From Lachnospiraceae bacterium (GTDB lineage: Bacteria > Bacillota > Clostridia > Lachnospirales > Lachnospiraceae): a stretch of DNA of 64,000 bases. Position 1 is the first letter of the stretch. Every line of letters begins with the position of its first letter. Positions 24,901-33,941 of the stretch are shown here, piece after piece. The notes under the pieces are model-generated. The model ran no database searches. It saw only the letters and a program-made list of their open reading frames with translations, and was not told the origin of the DNA. Where the stretch lies: contig JAFUAB010000034.1 in assembly GCA_017460885.1 (NCBI GenBank), positions 124,001 through 188,000 on the forward strand, written 5' to 3'. Both the position numbers and the translations under genes were made by a program.

Positions 24901-25893
24901 ATGAATTCCTACGGAATAGATCTTGGAACCAGTAACATCAAAATCTACGACAGCACCGACGGTCATACTCTGATAGAAAAGAATATGATCGCAGTCAATG
25001 ATTCGGGAGAAATGTTTGCTTACGGAGATTCCGCATATGAAATGTACGAGAAGGCTCCCGCAAATATACATCTGTCATACCCACTCTGCAACGGTGTTAT
25101 CGCAGAGCTTAAATACGAGGAAAACCTGATCCGCCATTTTATGCTGGATCTTATGAAGAATAACGTTCATCCCTCGGATTATTATATCGCGATCCCCTGG
25201 GATGTTACCGAGGTTGAGAAGAGGGCATTTTATGATCTGATCAAGGCCGCCAATCTCAAGGCAAAAAAAGTAATGATCGTTGAGAAAGCCGTTGCGGACG
25301 GTATAGGTATGGGAATCGACGTACTCAATGCCCAGGGTGTTCTTGTGGTCAATGTCGGTTTCGATACCACTGAGATCTCGATACTTTCTCTCGGGGGCAT
25401 CGTGCTTTCAAGATTGATAAAGGTTGGGGGACTTAAATTCGATGATAATATCCGCAATGCCATCCGCAGTGAATACAGTCTGATCATAGGCGGGAAGACC
25501 GCGGCTACTGTCAAGCATTCCCTTTTTGATCTCGAACAGGAAAATGAAAATGCCATCGTATACGGCCGTGACATCGTGACAGGGCTTCCCGTTGAAAGAT
25601 CGATCCCAACGGATCTTGTTGATGCCTGTCTGAAAGAGAATTTCACCACGATCATTGATAATGTAAGGGTTATACTTGAGCATACGCCGCCCGAACTCGC
25701 CGCAGATATATACAAACACGGACTGTATCTGACAGGCGGTGCTTCCCAGACTGCCAATCTGGTAGAGCAACTGGCTGCCGGGACCGGTCTCAAGGTTAAC
25801 ATCGCCACTTCACCGATCACCAGCGTAGTTGACGGTATAGCAAAGGTAATAGAAGACGATCATTACAGAACCGTTGCTTACGTTCCCAGATAA
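24901..25893 (+). CDS. mreB: MreB-family rod-shape actin homologue (divergent)
   Basis: Cytoskeletal actin homologue directing cell-wall elongation, 330 residues. Phosphate-1 loop YGIDLGTSNIKIY; PWDVTEVEKRAFYDLIKAA matches the MreB VPxxxTEVEKRAV segment; GGIVLSRLIKVGGLKFDDNIRNAIRSEY matches the family; adenosine motif LYLTGGASQTANLVEQL. The phosphate-2 motif, normally DIGGGTT, reads NVGFDTT, so nucleotide handling may differ. The start follows GAGGAAAG. First gene of mreB-mreC-mreD-mrdA-minC-rodA-mgsA. Confidence 0.93.
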   Translation: MNSYGIDLGTSNIKIYDSTDGHTLIEKNMIAVNDSGEMFAYGDSAYEMYEKAPANIHLSYPLCNGVIAELKYEENLIRHFMLDLMKNNVHPSDYYIAIPWDVTEVEKRAFYDLIKAANLKAKKVMIVEKAVADGIGMGIDVLNAQGVLVVNVGFDTTEISILSLGGIVLSRLIKVGGLKFDDNIRNAIRSEYSLIIGGKTAATVKHSLFDLEQENENAIVYGRDIVTGLPVERSIPTDLVDACLKENFTTIIDNVRVILEHTPPELAADIYKHGLYLTGGASQTANLVEQLAAGTGLKVNIATSPITSVVDGIAKVIEDDHYRTVAYVPR

Positions 25894-25901
25894 GATATCT
25901 T

Positions 25902-26774
25902 ATGAGTCCGGTTATTCAGCAAAAAGGAGAAAAATTTACCTTTACGAGTAAATATCTCCTTTTTATTTTAACAATTCTATGTACAATCCTGATGATCCTG
26001 TGCTATACAACGTCGTTTGTCGGAAACGCGCTGAACTATGCGGCAGGTTTTATTGTCGTTCCGTTCGAAAGCGGTATCTCCAAGGTAGGATATTATATGG
26101 CCAACCGGGCCGAACAGCTTTCCACGATACGTGAGCTTCTCAGTGAAAACGAGGAACTCAAGGCGCGTGTTGATGAGCTTACTACGGAGAATACCCTCCT
26201 TCAGCAGGATAAATATGAGCTGATAGTTCTGCGTGAGCTGTATAATCTCGACAATGAATACTCATCCTACGAGAAAACCGGTGCAAGAGTAATATCGAGA
26301 GACGCCGGCAACTGGTATTCGACCTTTATCATTGATAAGGGCTCAAAGGATGGCATCGAAGTGGATATGAATGTCATGGCGGACGGAGGACTTGTAGGCA
26401 GGATAACGGCTGTCGGTACACACTGGGCCCAGGTCAAAAGCATAATCGATGACGATTCTTATGTTTCGTCCCAGATACTGTCCAATTCGGATATACTGAT
26501 GGTAACCGGAGATCTGGCACTTTATTCCGACGGAGTCATTTCGTTTTCACAGCTTGTGGATCCGGATTCGGAAGTAACGCCCGGTGCAAAGGTGGTCACA
26601 AGCAATATTTCCGACAAATACCTTCCGGGCATATTGATAGGTTATATAGACACCATCAATCCCGATTCAAACAATATTACAAAATCGGGGACTCTGAGAC
26701 CGGCAGTTGATTTTGAACATATATCCGACGTTTTGATAATTATGAAGAAAAAGACACTTGCAGAAGATGATTAA
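25902..26774 (+). CDS. mreC: Rod shape-determining protein MreC
   Basis: Bitopic membrane protein that links MreB to the periplasmic synthesis machinery. One transmembrane helix (about residues 21-42), a coiled coil (about 65-100, LLSENEELKARVDELTTENTLLQQDKYEL), then two beta-rich subdomains (ARVISRDAGNWYSTFIIDKGSKDGIEVDM, GGLVGRITAVGTHWAQVKSIID, VTSNISDKYLPGILIGYI). 290 residues is usual. The 3' end overlaps mreD by 8 bp. Confidence 0.96.
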   Translation: MSPVIQQKGEKFTFTSKYLLFILTILCTILMILCYTTSFVGNALNYAAGFIVVPFESGISKVGYYMANRAEQLSTIRELLSENEELKARVDELTTENTLLQQDKYELIVLRELYNLDNEYSSYEKTGARVISRDAGNWYSTFIIDKGSKDGIEVDMNVMADGGLVGRITAVGTHWAQVKSIIDDDSYVSSQILSNSDILMVTGDLALYSDGVISFSQLVDPDSEVTPGAKVVTSNISDKYLPGILIGYIDTINPDSNNITKSGTLRPAVDFEHISDVLIIMKKKTLAEDD

Positions 26775-27267
26775 AAAGATAATCGCGGCTGTTCTGGGGG
26801 TATGGCTCTGCTTTATACTCCAGAGTACAGTACTTTCCAATATGAATATAGGTAATACGGTACCAAATCTGCTGATAATCCTCACTGCATGCTTCGGTTT
26901 CATGGAGGGTGAGATGTTCGGCCTGCTCGTAGGCTTTTTCTGCGGAGCGCTGATGGACATATTTTTCAGTACCTTTAACGGTTTCTATGCGCTGATCTTT
27001 ATGTACCTCGGATATCTGAACGGCAAATTCTGCAATATCTTTTTCCCGGAGGATATCAAGCTGCCCCTCGGACTGATCATAAGCACGGATCTGCTCTACG
27101 GCCTTTCGTGTTATGTATTTTTGTTTTTACTGCGCGGCAGATTTGACTTTGCTTTTTATTTTTCGCATATCATTTTTCCGGAAGTCATTGCAACCGTCAT
27201 AATCACACTGTTTGTTTATCCTTTGATACTTAAGATCCATAAATCCATTCAGCCTCAGCTGCATTGA
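26767..27267 (+). CDS. mreD: Rod shape-determining protein MreD
   Basis: Integral membrane partner of MreC. The 166-residue sequence has about five hydrophobic segments (ILQSTVLSNMNIG, NLLIILTACFGFMEGEMFGLLVGFFCGALMD and others), with the typical PNLLLI...GFxxGxxxGxxxGLLxD pattern in the N-terminal half. ATG at 26767 is preferred over an in-frame TTG 9 bp upstream. It overlaps mreC and ends 12 bp before mrdA. Confidence 0.93.
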   Translation: MIKKIIAAVLGVWLCFILQSTVLSNMNIGNTVPNLLIILTACFGFMEGEMFGLLVGFFCGALMDIFFSTFNGFYALIFMYLGYLNGKFCNIFFPEDIKLPLGLIISTDLLYGLSCYVFLFLLRGRFDFAFYFSHIIFPEVIATVIITLFVYPLILKIHKSIQPQLH

Positions 27268-27279
27268 TAAGGATTGGAA

Positions 27280-30138
27280 ATGATAGAAGATTTACGTGAA
27301 AAACTTATCAGCATATTTTCTTCCAGACTTCTGATCCTTTTTGTTCTGATAATCGGGATCGGCGCCGCTTTGATACACCGGGTTTTTGATCTTCAGATAG
27401 TCAACGGGGCTTCCTATCTCCAGGATTTCCAGATGACCATCGAGAAGAGCAGATCGATCAAGGCCGCAAGAGGAAACATCTTTGACCGGAACGGAGTTCT
27501 GCTGGCATATAATGAGCTCGCATATTCGGTCACCATTGAAGACGTTTACGAATCGGGATCCGGCAAAAACGCTGCCCTGAATGAGAGCATCAGACGTCTG
27601 ATAAGCATTATTGAGGAAAACGGTGATGAAACGGTTCATGATTTCGGCATAGAGCTGGACAGATACGGCAATTATGTGTTTAACCAGGAGGGCAGCCGCA
27701 AACTCAGGTTTCTGGCAGATGTTTACGGACATACAAAAACCGATGACCTGGAGGTCAAAGAACTAAACGCCACTCCGAACGATGTTATCGAGTACCTGTG
27801 CGGACGTACCAGATTCGGAATAGGTGATTACAAAAATACCAACGATAAAAACAGCTTTACTGTCGGACTCGGATACACTCCGGAGGAGCTGCTGAAGGTA
27901 CTTACCATACGGTATGACATGAGTACCAACAGCTACCAGAAGTATATCGCCACCACTGTAGCCGTGGATGTACGCAGCGAAACCGTTGCAAAAGTTTTGG
28001 AAAATTCGGATACTCTGCCCGGCGTAAGCATCTTTGAGGATACTATCCGCAAGTATAACTGCAGTAAGTATATGTCTCATATTCTCGGATATACCGGAAA
28101 GATAGACCGTGATGAGCTGGCAGCTCTCCAGGAGCAGAATCCCGATTACGACCTGAATGACACCGTAGGCAAATCGGGCATTGAAGCTTCGATGGAGCTG
28201 ACACTGCAGGGAACAAAGGGCAGCGAGACCGTTTATGTTGATAACGTGGGTAAGGAGATATCCACCACGGATCATGTTGCGCCGATAGCCGGAGATGATC
28301 TGTATCTGTCCATTGATACGGATCTGCAGAAGGCTGCCACAGATATCCTGGAGCAGAAGCTTGCGGCCATAATACTGGCCAAGCTCGCGAATATCAAGGA
28401 ATATAATGCGTCCGAAAACTCATCAAGCTCGGAGATCGTAATACCAATATACTCCGTATATTTTGCCTGTATCGAAAATGATATCATCAATATTGATCAT
28501 TTTTCCGACAGATTTGCCAGCGAAACGGAGGACGAGGTATATAAGTCCTATCTGGACAAAAAAGAACGTGTTCTTGCTACCATTGAAGACGAGCTTTATA
28601 ACAGCCGGACGCCATATTCGGAATTGAACAGGGAATACCAGGTATACGAATCACTGATCGTTTCCAAAATGTATTCGTCGGGCGTATTAATGGAAGATGT
28701 GATAGACAAGACTGATCCCACCTATATAGCCTGGACCAGTGATGAGGTCATTTCTCTGGCGGAATACCTGGATTATTGTATCTCTATGAGCTGGGTGAAT
28801 GTCGGTATGCTTGATATAGGCAGCGAATATTCCGATAAAAACGAGATATTTGACAGTCTGAATACATATATACGACAACTGCTCGAAGAGGACAGCGATT
28901 TTACCGGCAGACTTTATAAATACATGATCTTAAATGACGAGATCACGGGAAAGCAGATCTGCCAGCTCCTGCTGGACCAGGATAAAGTCGATATCCCGGA
29001 AGAAGAGTACAAGCAGTTCATAAGCGGAAATGAGACCGCATATGCATTTATACATAAAAGGATCGAAAACCTGGATCTTACTCCTGCGGCTCTCGGGCTC
29101 GATCCCTGCACCGGTTCCATAGTTATAACCGACGTAAATTCCGGCGAGGTGCTGGCCCTTGTCAGCTATCCGACATATGATAACAATAAGATGGCCAACG
29201 GAGTAGATGCCGATTATTACGCTCATATAAGAACGGTACAGGCTTCTCCGCTGATCAATTACGCCACTTACCAGAAGACCGCTCCGGGTTCCACGTTCAA
29301 AATGGTGTCTGCAACAGCAGGTCTTATGGAGGATTCCATAGATACTTCCGATACTATCACGTGTCAGGGTATATTCGATAAGATCGATACTCCGGCCAGA
29401 TGCTGGATCTATCCGGGAGCTCACGGTTCCCTTAACGTTGCCGGAGGTATCAGGAATTCCTGTAACTGTTTCTTTTATGAAATAGGATACCGTCTGTCGA
29501 CCGTATCGGGATCCTTCAAATCTGAAACCGGCCTTGAAAAGATTGCAAAATATGCCGATCTTTACGGGCTCAGCGAGACCACCGGGATTCAGATAGAGGA
29601 GGCGACACCGGAGATATCGGATCTCGACCCTGTCAGAAGCGCTATCGGACAGGGTACCCATAACTATACGACCGTAGGTCTGTCCAGGTATGTTACGGCA
29701 GTAGCCAACAACGGAACCTGCTTCAACCTGACATTGCTGACTAAATCGACGGATTATGCGGGTAATATCAAGGAAAGCTATCCTGCCGGGATAAGAAATA
29801 ACATAGTAATGCCGGAAAACTACTGGAACGTGATCCATGCGGGCATGAGAGGAGTAGTGGAATCAAAAGCCTATTATTCCGATCTTGCCGTAAACGTAGC
29901 GGGAAAGACCGGTACCGCACAGGAATCCAGATCCAGACCCAACCATGCTCTTTTTGTAAGCTATGCTCCGTATGAAAAGCCGGAGATCAGCGTAACGGTC
30001 AGGGTCGCCAACGGATACACTTCGGATTACGCGGCTCAGATAGCACGTGAGGTATATAAGTATTACTTCGGACTGATCGAGGAGGATGAGATCGGAAGTA
30101 ATCTGACTATAGAAGAAGGAACAATAAACGGAGATTAA
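27280..30138 (+). CDS. mrdA: Penicillin-binding protein 2 (class B transpeptidase) with large insertion
   Basis: D,D-transpeptidase of the elongation complex. One N-terminal membrane helix, dimerisation domain (AARGNIFDRNGVLLAYN, KYMSHILGYTGKI, GKSGIEASMELTLQGTKG), then the transpeptidase with Ser671-x-x-Lys674 (PGSTFK), SCN near residue 727 and KTGTAQ near 876. It is 952 residues against about 630-700 for usual PBP2. The extra length is mostly one insertion of about 250 residues (near 370-615) between the LSIDTDLQKAATDIL helix and the strand ITDVNSGEVLALVSYP; the insert is acidic, helical-looking and lacks known motifs. ATG at 27280 is chosen over an in-frame TTG 6 bp before, because AAGGA sits upstream. 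It is followed by minC after 2 bp. Confidence 0.95.
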   Translation: MIEDLREKLISIFSSRLLILFVLIIGIGAALIHRVFDLQIVNGASYLQDFQMTIEKSRSIKAARGNIFDRNGVLLAYNELAYSVTIEDVYESGSGKNAALNESIRRLISIIEENGDETVHDFGIELDRYGNYVFNQEGSRKLRFLADVYGHTKTDDLEVKELNATPNDVIEYLCGRTRFGIGDYKNTNDKNSFTVGLGYTPEELLKVLTIRYDMSTNSYQKYIATTVAVDVRSETVAKVLENSDTLPGVSIFEDTIRKYNCSKYMSHILGYTGKIDRDELAALQEQNPDYDLNDTVGKSGIEASMELTLQGTKGSETVYVDNVGKEISTTDHVAPIAGDDLYLSIDTDLQKAATDILEQKLAAIILAKLANIKEYNASENSSSSEIVIPIYSVYFACIENDIINIDHFSDRFASETEDEVYKSYLDKKERVLATIEDELYNSRTPYSELNREYQVYESLIVSKMYSSGVLMEDVIDKTDPTYIAWTSDEVISLAEYLDYCISMSWVNVGMLDIGSEYSDKNEIFDSLNTYIRQLLEEDSDFTGRLYKYMILNDEITGKQICQLLLDQDKVDIPEEEYKQFISGNETAYAFIHKRIENLDLTPAALGLDPCTGSIVITDVNSGEVLALVSYPTYDNNKMANGVDADYYAHIRTVQASPLINYATYQKTAPGSTFKMVSATAGLMEDSIDTSDTITCQGIFDKIDTPARCWIYPGAHGSLNVAGGIRNSCNCFFYEIGYRLSTVSGSFKSETGLEKIAKYADLYGLSETTGIQIEEATPEISDLDPVRSAIGQGTHNYTTVGLSRYVTAVANNGTCFNLTLLTKSTDYAGNIKESYPAGIRNNIVMPENYWNVIHAGMRGVVESKAYYSDLAVNVAGKTGTAQESRSRPNHALFVSYAPYEKPEISVTVRVANGYTSDYAAQIAREVYKYYFGLIEEDEIGSNLTIEEGTINGD

Positions 30139-30140
30139 AA

Positions 30141-30848
30141 ATGGCACAAAGCACTATTATCATCAAAAGTTATAACGGAGGACTCTGCATCCATATGGAT
30201 CCGGAGGCAGATATCGAGCAGATCAAAGCCGATCTCTCCGCAAAGCTGACGGAGTCTGCCGCATTCTTTAAAGATGCAACCGTAGCGATCAGCTTTGAGG
30301 GACGTGATATCGATTCACAGACCGAAATAGATCTGATCAATGTGATAACCTCATCATCAAGCCTAAAGGTTGCCTGTGTGGCCGGCAAAAACAAGCTTAC
30401 CCAGGAACTGATCATCAATGCACTGAATGAAGTGGAATACAAATCCGAATCCAACATCGATACCAGCGTACAGATAGTCAGGGGAACCGTTAAGGACAGC
30501 ACCATAGTCGATGTTCCCGGTTCTCTGCTTATCCTCGGTGATGTATACCCGGGTTCCTCGGTGATCGCGGGAGGAGACATATATGTACTTGGCGCCCTCA
30601 GGGGACAGGCATATGCGGGTAACAACGGCGATCCTGACAGATGTATATGCGCCCTTGATATGAATCCCGAGAAGCTGAGGATTGCCGGTATCAGATATAA
30701 ACCCGATATCAAACCCAAATGGACGCTCAAATCCAAAAATACAGCCGTTCCCAAAATGGCCCGGCTCGTGGATACCGAAATCACTTTTTCGACGATAGAC
30801 GCAAATTTCTGGAAAAACTACACTTACGGATATAAACAGGAAGAATAG
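30141..30848 (+). CDS. minC: Septum site-determining protein MinC
   Basis: Inhibitor of FtsZ polymerisation. The 235-residue protein has a MinC N-domain (about 1-100) and the C-terminal beta-helix: IVRGTVKDSTIVDVPGSLLILGDVYPGSSVIAGGDIYVLGALRGQ, AYAGNNGDPDRCICAL, LRIAGI. MinC normally needs MinD to reach the membrane. No minD or minE lies next to it: rodA starts one base after its stop. The tail (RLVDTEITFSTIDANFWKNYTYG) may be used for another partner; this is speculation. Confidence 0.93.
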   Translation: MAQSTIIIKSYNGGLCIHMDPEADIEQIKADLSAKLTESAAFFKDATVAISFEGRDIDSQTEIDLINVITSSSSLKVACVAGKNKLTQELIINALNEVEYKSESNIDTSVQIVRGTVKDSTIVDVPGSLLILGDVYPGSSVIAGGDIYVLGALRGQAYAGNNGDPDRCICALDMNPEKLRIAGIRYKPDIKPKWTLKSKNTAVPKMARLVDTEITFSTIDANFWKNYTYGYKQEE

Positions 30849-30849
30849 T

Positions 30850-31983
30850 ATGCTGATTAAGCTGTACAAGCTTAAGGATTACGATTTTAAGCTTATCGTA
30901 CTGGTTTCCGCACTGGCAGTGATCGGGATATACGCGGTATCCAGTGCAAACGAATCATATCATTCCAGACAGTTGATGGGTGTGCTCATCGGCACATTCT
31001 TTATGATATTTTTGTCATTATTTGACTATAATCTGATCCTTAAGCTCTACTGGATAATCTATATTGCAAATATTGCGCTCCTGATAGCGGTTAAACTTCA
31101 GGGAGTCAACCGCGGCGGTGCGACGAGATGGCTCGTCATCGGCGGTATCCAGTTCCAGCCGTCCGAAACCGCAAAGATCGCCACGATCATGTTCTTTGCC
31201 GCCTTTTTCATGAAGCATGCGGAGGAGATCAAAAGCCTGAAGGTATTTATCTTTACCCTGCTTCTTTTCGGACCGATATTTTATCTGATCTATGACCAGC
31301 CCGATATGTCAACCTCCCTTGTGCTGATGATACTCTTTGCGATAATGTTTTTTGAAGCGGGCATCAGCTGGAAGATGATACTCGGAGTATGCGCGGTTGC
31401 CGTTCCGGTTTTTATTATTCTCCTTATGCTGGTGCTGCAAACCGACCAGAACATCATTGAGCCGTATCAGCAGAACAGGATACTTGCTTTCTTAAATCCC
31501 GAGGAATATTCTTCATCTGAGGCTTACCAGCAGATTAATTCCGTCATGGCGATAGGGTCGGGACAATTGCTCGGAAAAGGATACGATTCGGATGAGATCA
31601 ATTCCGTTAAAAACGGTAATTTTATATCCGAACCGCAAACCGACTTTATTTTTGCGGTAATAGGCGAGGAATTCGGTTTTATAGGCACATGTACGGTCAT
31701 CATACTGTTGATTTTAATCTCAATTGAATGTATTATTATAGCTAAGCGGGCAAAAGATATGGCAGGTCTGATAATAGCATCGGGCATGGGGAGTCTGATA
31801 GCTATACAGGGGTTTATGAACATCGGGGTTGCCACACAGTTGTTTCCGAATACCGGACTGCCGTTACCGTTTGTCAGTTACGGCACGACCAGTCTTATCA
31901 GTATGTATATCGGTATGGGCCTGGTTCTGAATGTGCGCCTGCAATGTAATATCAGACCGGCATCAAGAGAGGGGATTTCATGA
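30850..31983 (+). CDS. rodA: RodA/FtsW-family peptidoglycan glycosyltransferase
   Basis: SEDS polymerase that works with PBP2 in lateral wall synthesis. 377 residues with about ten membrane helices. Conserved pieces: [23 protein letters not shown] (the WxxxGxxxFQPSExxK signature), [11 protein letters not shown] (catalytic-type Asp region), [22 protein letters not shown] and [18 protein letters not shown]. Overlaps mgsA by 4 bp (ATGA). Confidence 0.95.
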   Translation: MLIKLYKLKDYDFKLIVLVSALAVIGIYAVSSANESYHSRQLMGVLIGTFFMIFLSLFDYNLILKLYWIIYIANIALLIAVKLQGVNRGGATRWLVIGGIQFQPSETAKIATIMFFAAFFMKHAEEIKSLKVFIFTLLLFGPIFYLIYDQPDMSTSLVLMILFAIMFFEAGISWKMILGVCAVAVPVFIILLMLVLQTDQNIIEPYQQNRILAFLNPEEYSSSEAYQQINSVMAIGSGQLLGKGYDSDEINSVKNGNFISEPQTDFIFAVIGEEFGFIGTCTVIILLILISIECIIIAKRAKDMAGLIIASGMGSLIAIQGFMNIGVATQLFPNTGLPLPFVSYGTTSLISMYIGMGLVLNVRLQCNIRPASREGIS

Positions 31984-32375
31984 ATATAGCTCTGATAGCG
32001 CACGACGCTAAGAAGAAGCTGATGCAGAATTTCTGTATCGCTTATAGGGGTATTTTAAGCAAAAATGACCTGTATGCAACAGGAACTACGGGCAGATTGA
32101 TCGAAGAAGTGACAAATCTGAACGTGCACAAATATCTGGCCGGACACCTCGGAGGGGAACAGCAGATAGGGGCCCAGATAGAACATAATCAGATCGACCT
32201 CGTGATCTTTTTGCGAGACCCGCAGGGTCCCGCCCTTCATGAGCCTGATATCGATAACCTCAGCAAATTATGCGATATGCACAACATTCCTCTCGCTACC
32301 AATCTGGCCAGTGCAGAGCTCCTGATCAAGTCACTCGACCGTGGTGATATGGAATGGCGTGAGATGTATAAATAA
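31980..32375 (+). CDS. mgsA: Methylglyoxal synthase
   Basis: Converts dihydroxyacetone phosphate to methylglyoxal, a bypass that relieves sugar-phosphate stress. 131 residues with [13 protein letters not shown], phosphate-binding [22 protein letters not shown], the catalytic Asp region [20 protein letters not shown] and [14 protein letters not shown]. The motif in E. coli is FWDPLEPQPHDPD; here the two conserved prolines and acidic positions are kept. Overlaps rodA by 4 bp; the rodA-mgsA pairing is conserved in Firmicutes. Confidence 0.96.
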   Translation: MNIALIAHDAKKKLMQNFCIAYRGILSKNDLYATGTTGRLIEEVTNLNVHKYLAGHLGGEQQIGAQIEHNQIDLVIFLRDPQGPALHEPDIDNLSKLCDMHNIPLATNLASAELLIKSLDRGDMEWREMYK

Positions 32376-32386
32376 CGGAAGTATAG

Positions 32387-33364
32387 ATGCGGCATAAAAG
32401 CATTTTGATATATTCTATAATACTGTGTCTTTTGTTGACGGGCTGTGGAACCGCGTTTTCATCTCCATATACACTTCATAATGACATTTCCGTATTTAAT
32501 GTCGGAGTGACCGAGGAAACGGCTTCCACATTTCCTTCTTTCGCAGAGGATCTCTGTGTAGTCAGCAACAATATTGCAACGGATATGGTAGATCTCGGAA
32601 CAACGGAGGCGGGATCTCTTTTTGATATTAACAATTCGGAGACCCTTTATGCCAAGAATCCGAATACCCAGGTTCATCCGGCGTCTCTGACCAAGGTCAT
32701 GACTGCGCTTGTGGCATTGAAATATGCTTCTCCCAATCTGACTCTTACCGCATCCGAAAATGTACAGATCACGGAGCCGGGAGCACAGCTGCTGGGGTTA
32801 AAGCCCGGAGATATGATGACCCTGGATCAGGCACTTCATATCCTGTTGATCTATTCGGCAAATGATGTGGCTGTTCTGATCGCGGAGGGTATCGGCGGTA
32901 ATATTGATGCATTCTGCGATCTGATGAATGAAGAGGCACTGTCCATAGGTGCGACCAATTCTCATTTTATGAATCCCCACGGACTGACCGAGGACGGACA
33001 TTACGTTACAGCCTATGATATGTATCTGATCTTCAGTGAGGCCCTGCAGTACAGCCTTTTTAACGAGATCATCAGTACCCCTGTTTATGAGACGGTGTAT
33101 TACGCTTCAGACGGGACTCAGCGGGAGGTGAGCGTCGAATCCACCGTTCTGTATCTGAAGGGAACGGTTAACGGTCCCGGTCCCGTAACGGTGATCGGCG
33201 GAAAAACCGGTACAACAGCAGCAGCGGGTCATTGTCTGATACTGTATTCCCGCGACAGCTCCGGCAATCCTTTTATTTCCGTTATCATGAATGCGGAATC
33301 GTCCGATGCGCTGTATGAACAGATGAATAAATTGTTAGAGTACGAATCGGATAACAGTGGTTGA
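32387..33364 (+). CDS. D-alanyl-D-alanine carboxypeptidase lipoprotein (S11 family)
   Basis: Serine peptidase trimming peptidoglycan stem peptides on the outer face of the membrane. 325 residues. Signal peptide with lipobox LTGC (Cys20) makes it a lipoprotein instead of the usual C-terminal-helix-anchored DacA/DacF; no C-terminal amphipathic helix is seen. Catalytic motifs: SLTK (Ser100-Lys103), YSAND (SxN) and GGKTGTT (KTG). Last gene of the mreB-to-dac cluster, 11 bp after mgsA. Confidence 0.93.
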   Translation: MRHKSILIYSIILCLLLTGCGTAFSSPYTLHNDISVFNVGVTEETASTFPSFAEDLCVVSNNIATDMVDLGTTEAGSLFDINNSETLYAKNPNTQVHPASLTKVMTALVALKYASPNLTLTASENVQITEPGAQLLGLKPGDMMTLDQALHILLIYSANDVAVLIAEGIGGNIDAFCDLMNEEALSIGATNSHFMNPHGLTEDGHYVTAYDMYLIFSEALQYSLFNEIISTPVYETVYYASDGTQREVSVESTVLYLKGTVNGPGPVTVIGGKTGTTAAAGHCLILYSRDSSGNPFISVIMNAESSDALYEQMNKLLEYESDNSG

Positions 33365-33389
33365 ATTATTGAGTTTAAACAGATATAAT
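33361..33389 (+). promoter_or_regulatory. Promoter upstream of the P-loop gene
   Basis: TTGAAT (33361-33366), 17-bp spacer, TATAAT (33384-33389), then AAGGAGG and the start at 33427. The -35 overlaps the stop codon of the carboxypeptidase gene. Confidence 0.75.
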
Positions 33390-33426
33390 ATAAACATATT
33401 TTTCTACATTAAGGAGGTACGATCCA

Positions 33427-33846
33427 ATGGTGCAGCTGATCATAGGAAATAAAGGAAAAGGCAAGACAAAGGTATTGCTTGACAAGGCAAACAGCGAGAT
33501 AAAGGATATTGCAGGTAATGTAGTATACCTGGATAAAAGTACTGAGCACATGTTTGAGCTCAATAACCGTATCAGACTTATCGATGTATGTGAATATGGA
33601 ATCTCCACGTCGGATCAGTTTGTCGGATTTGTTACCGGAATCATTTCACAGGATCACGATCTTGAACAGATGTATCTGGATTGTTTCCTCAATATAGCCG
33701 GCATAGAAGTCGAGGATGCAGTACCTGTCATCAAGAAGCTTGATGAGATCGGTACCAAATTTAATGTAAGTATCATTATCAGTGTAACTATGGATCCTGA
33801 CAACGTTCCTGAGGATCTCAAAGACAAAGTGATCGCTTCGTTATAA
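33427..33846 (+). CDS. Small P-loop ATP-binding protein of unknown function
   Basis: 139 residues starting MVQLIIGNKGKGKTKVLLDKAN: a Walker A motif GxxGxGKT at residues 7-14. No convincing Walker B follows; a conserved-looking hydrophobic strand IIISVTMDPDNVPEDL lies near the end. Homologues in Lachnospiraceae are often labelled PilT-like, but there is no pilus context here and the protein is far shorter than PilT. It has its own promoter, AAGGAGG at good spacing and a terminator, so it is a monocistronic, probably well-expressed gene. Function unknown. Confidence 0.8.
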   Translation: MVQLIIGNKGKGKTKVLLDKANSEIKDIAGNVVYLDKSTEHMFELNNRIRLIDVCEYGISTSDQFVGFVTGIISQDHDLEQMYLDCFLNIAGIEVEDAVPVIKKLDEIGTKFNVSIIISVTMDPDNVPEDLKDKVIASL

Positions 33847-33858
33847 TCTGAAACCCAG

Positions 33859-33889
33859 GCCCCCGGGTTTACCGGGGGCGTTTATTTTT
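33859..33889 (+). terminator. Intrinsic terminator after the P-loop gene
   Basis: GCCCCCGG (33859-33866) pairs with CCGGGGGC (33872-33879), followed by TTTATTTTT. Very stable stem. Confidence 0.92.
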
Positions 33890-33941
33890 CAACAGGAAAT
33901 TGCTCTGCACGGGAATTTCGCAAACGGAATTCATTTTTTTT

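Noticed and set aside
33427..33846. Calling the small P-loop protein PilT
   Set aside because: It is about 140 residues, has no Asp/His boxes of PilT and no type IV pilus genes nearby.
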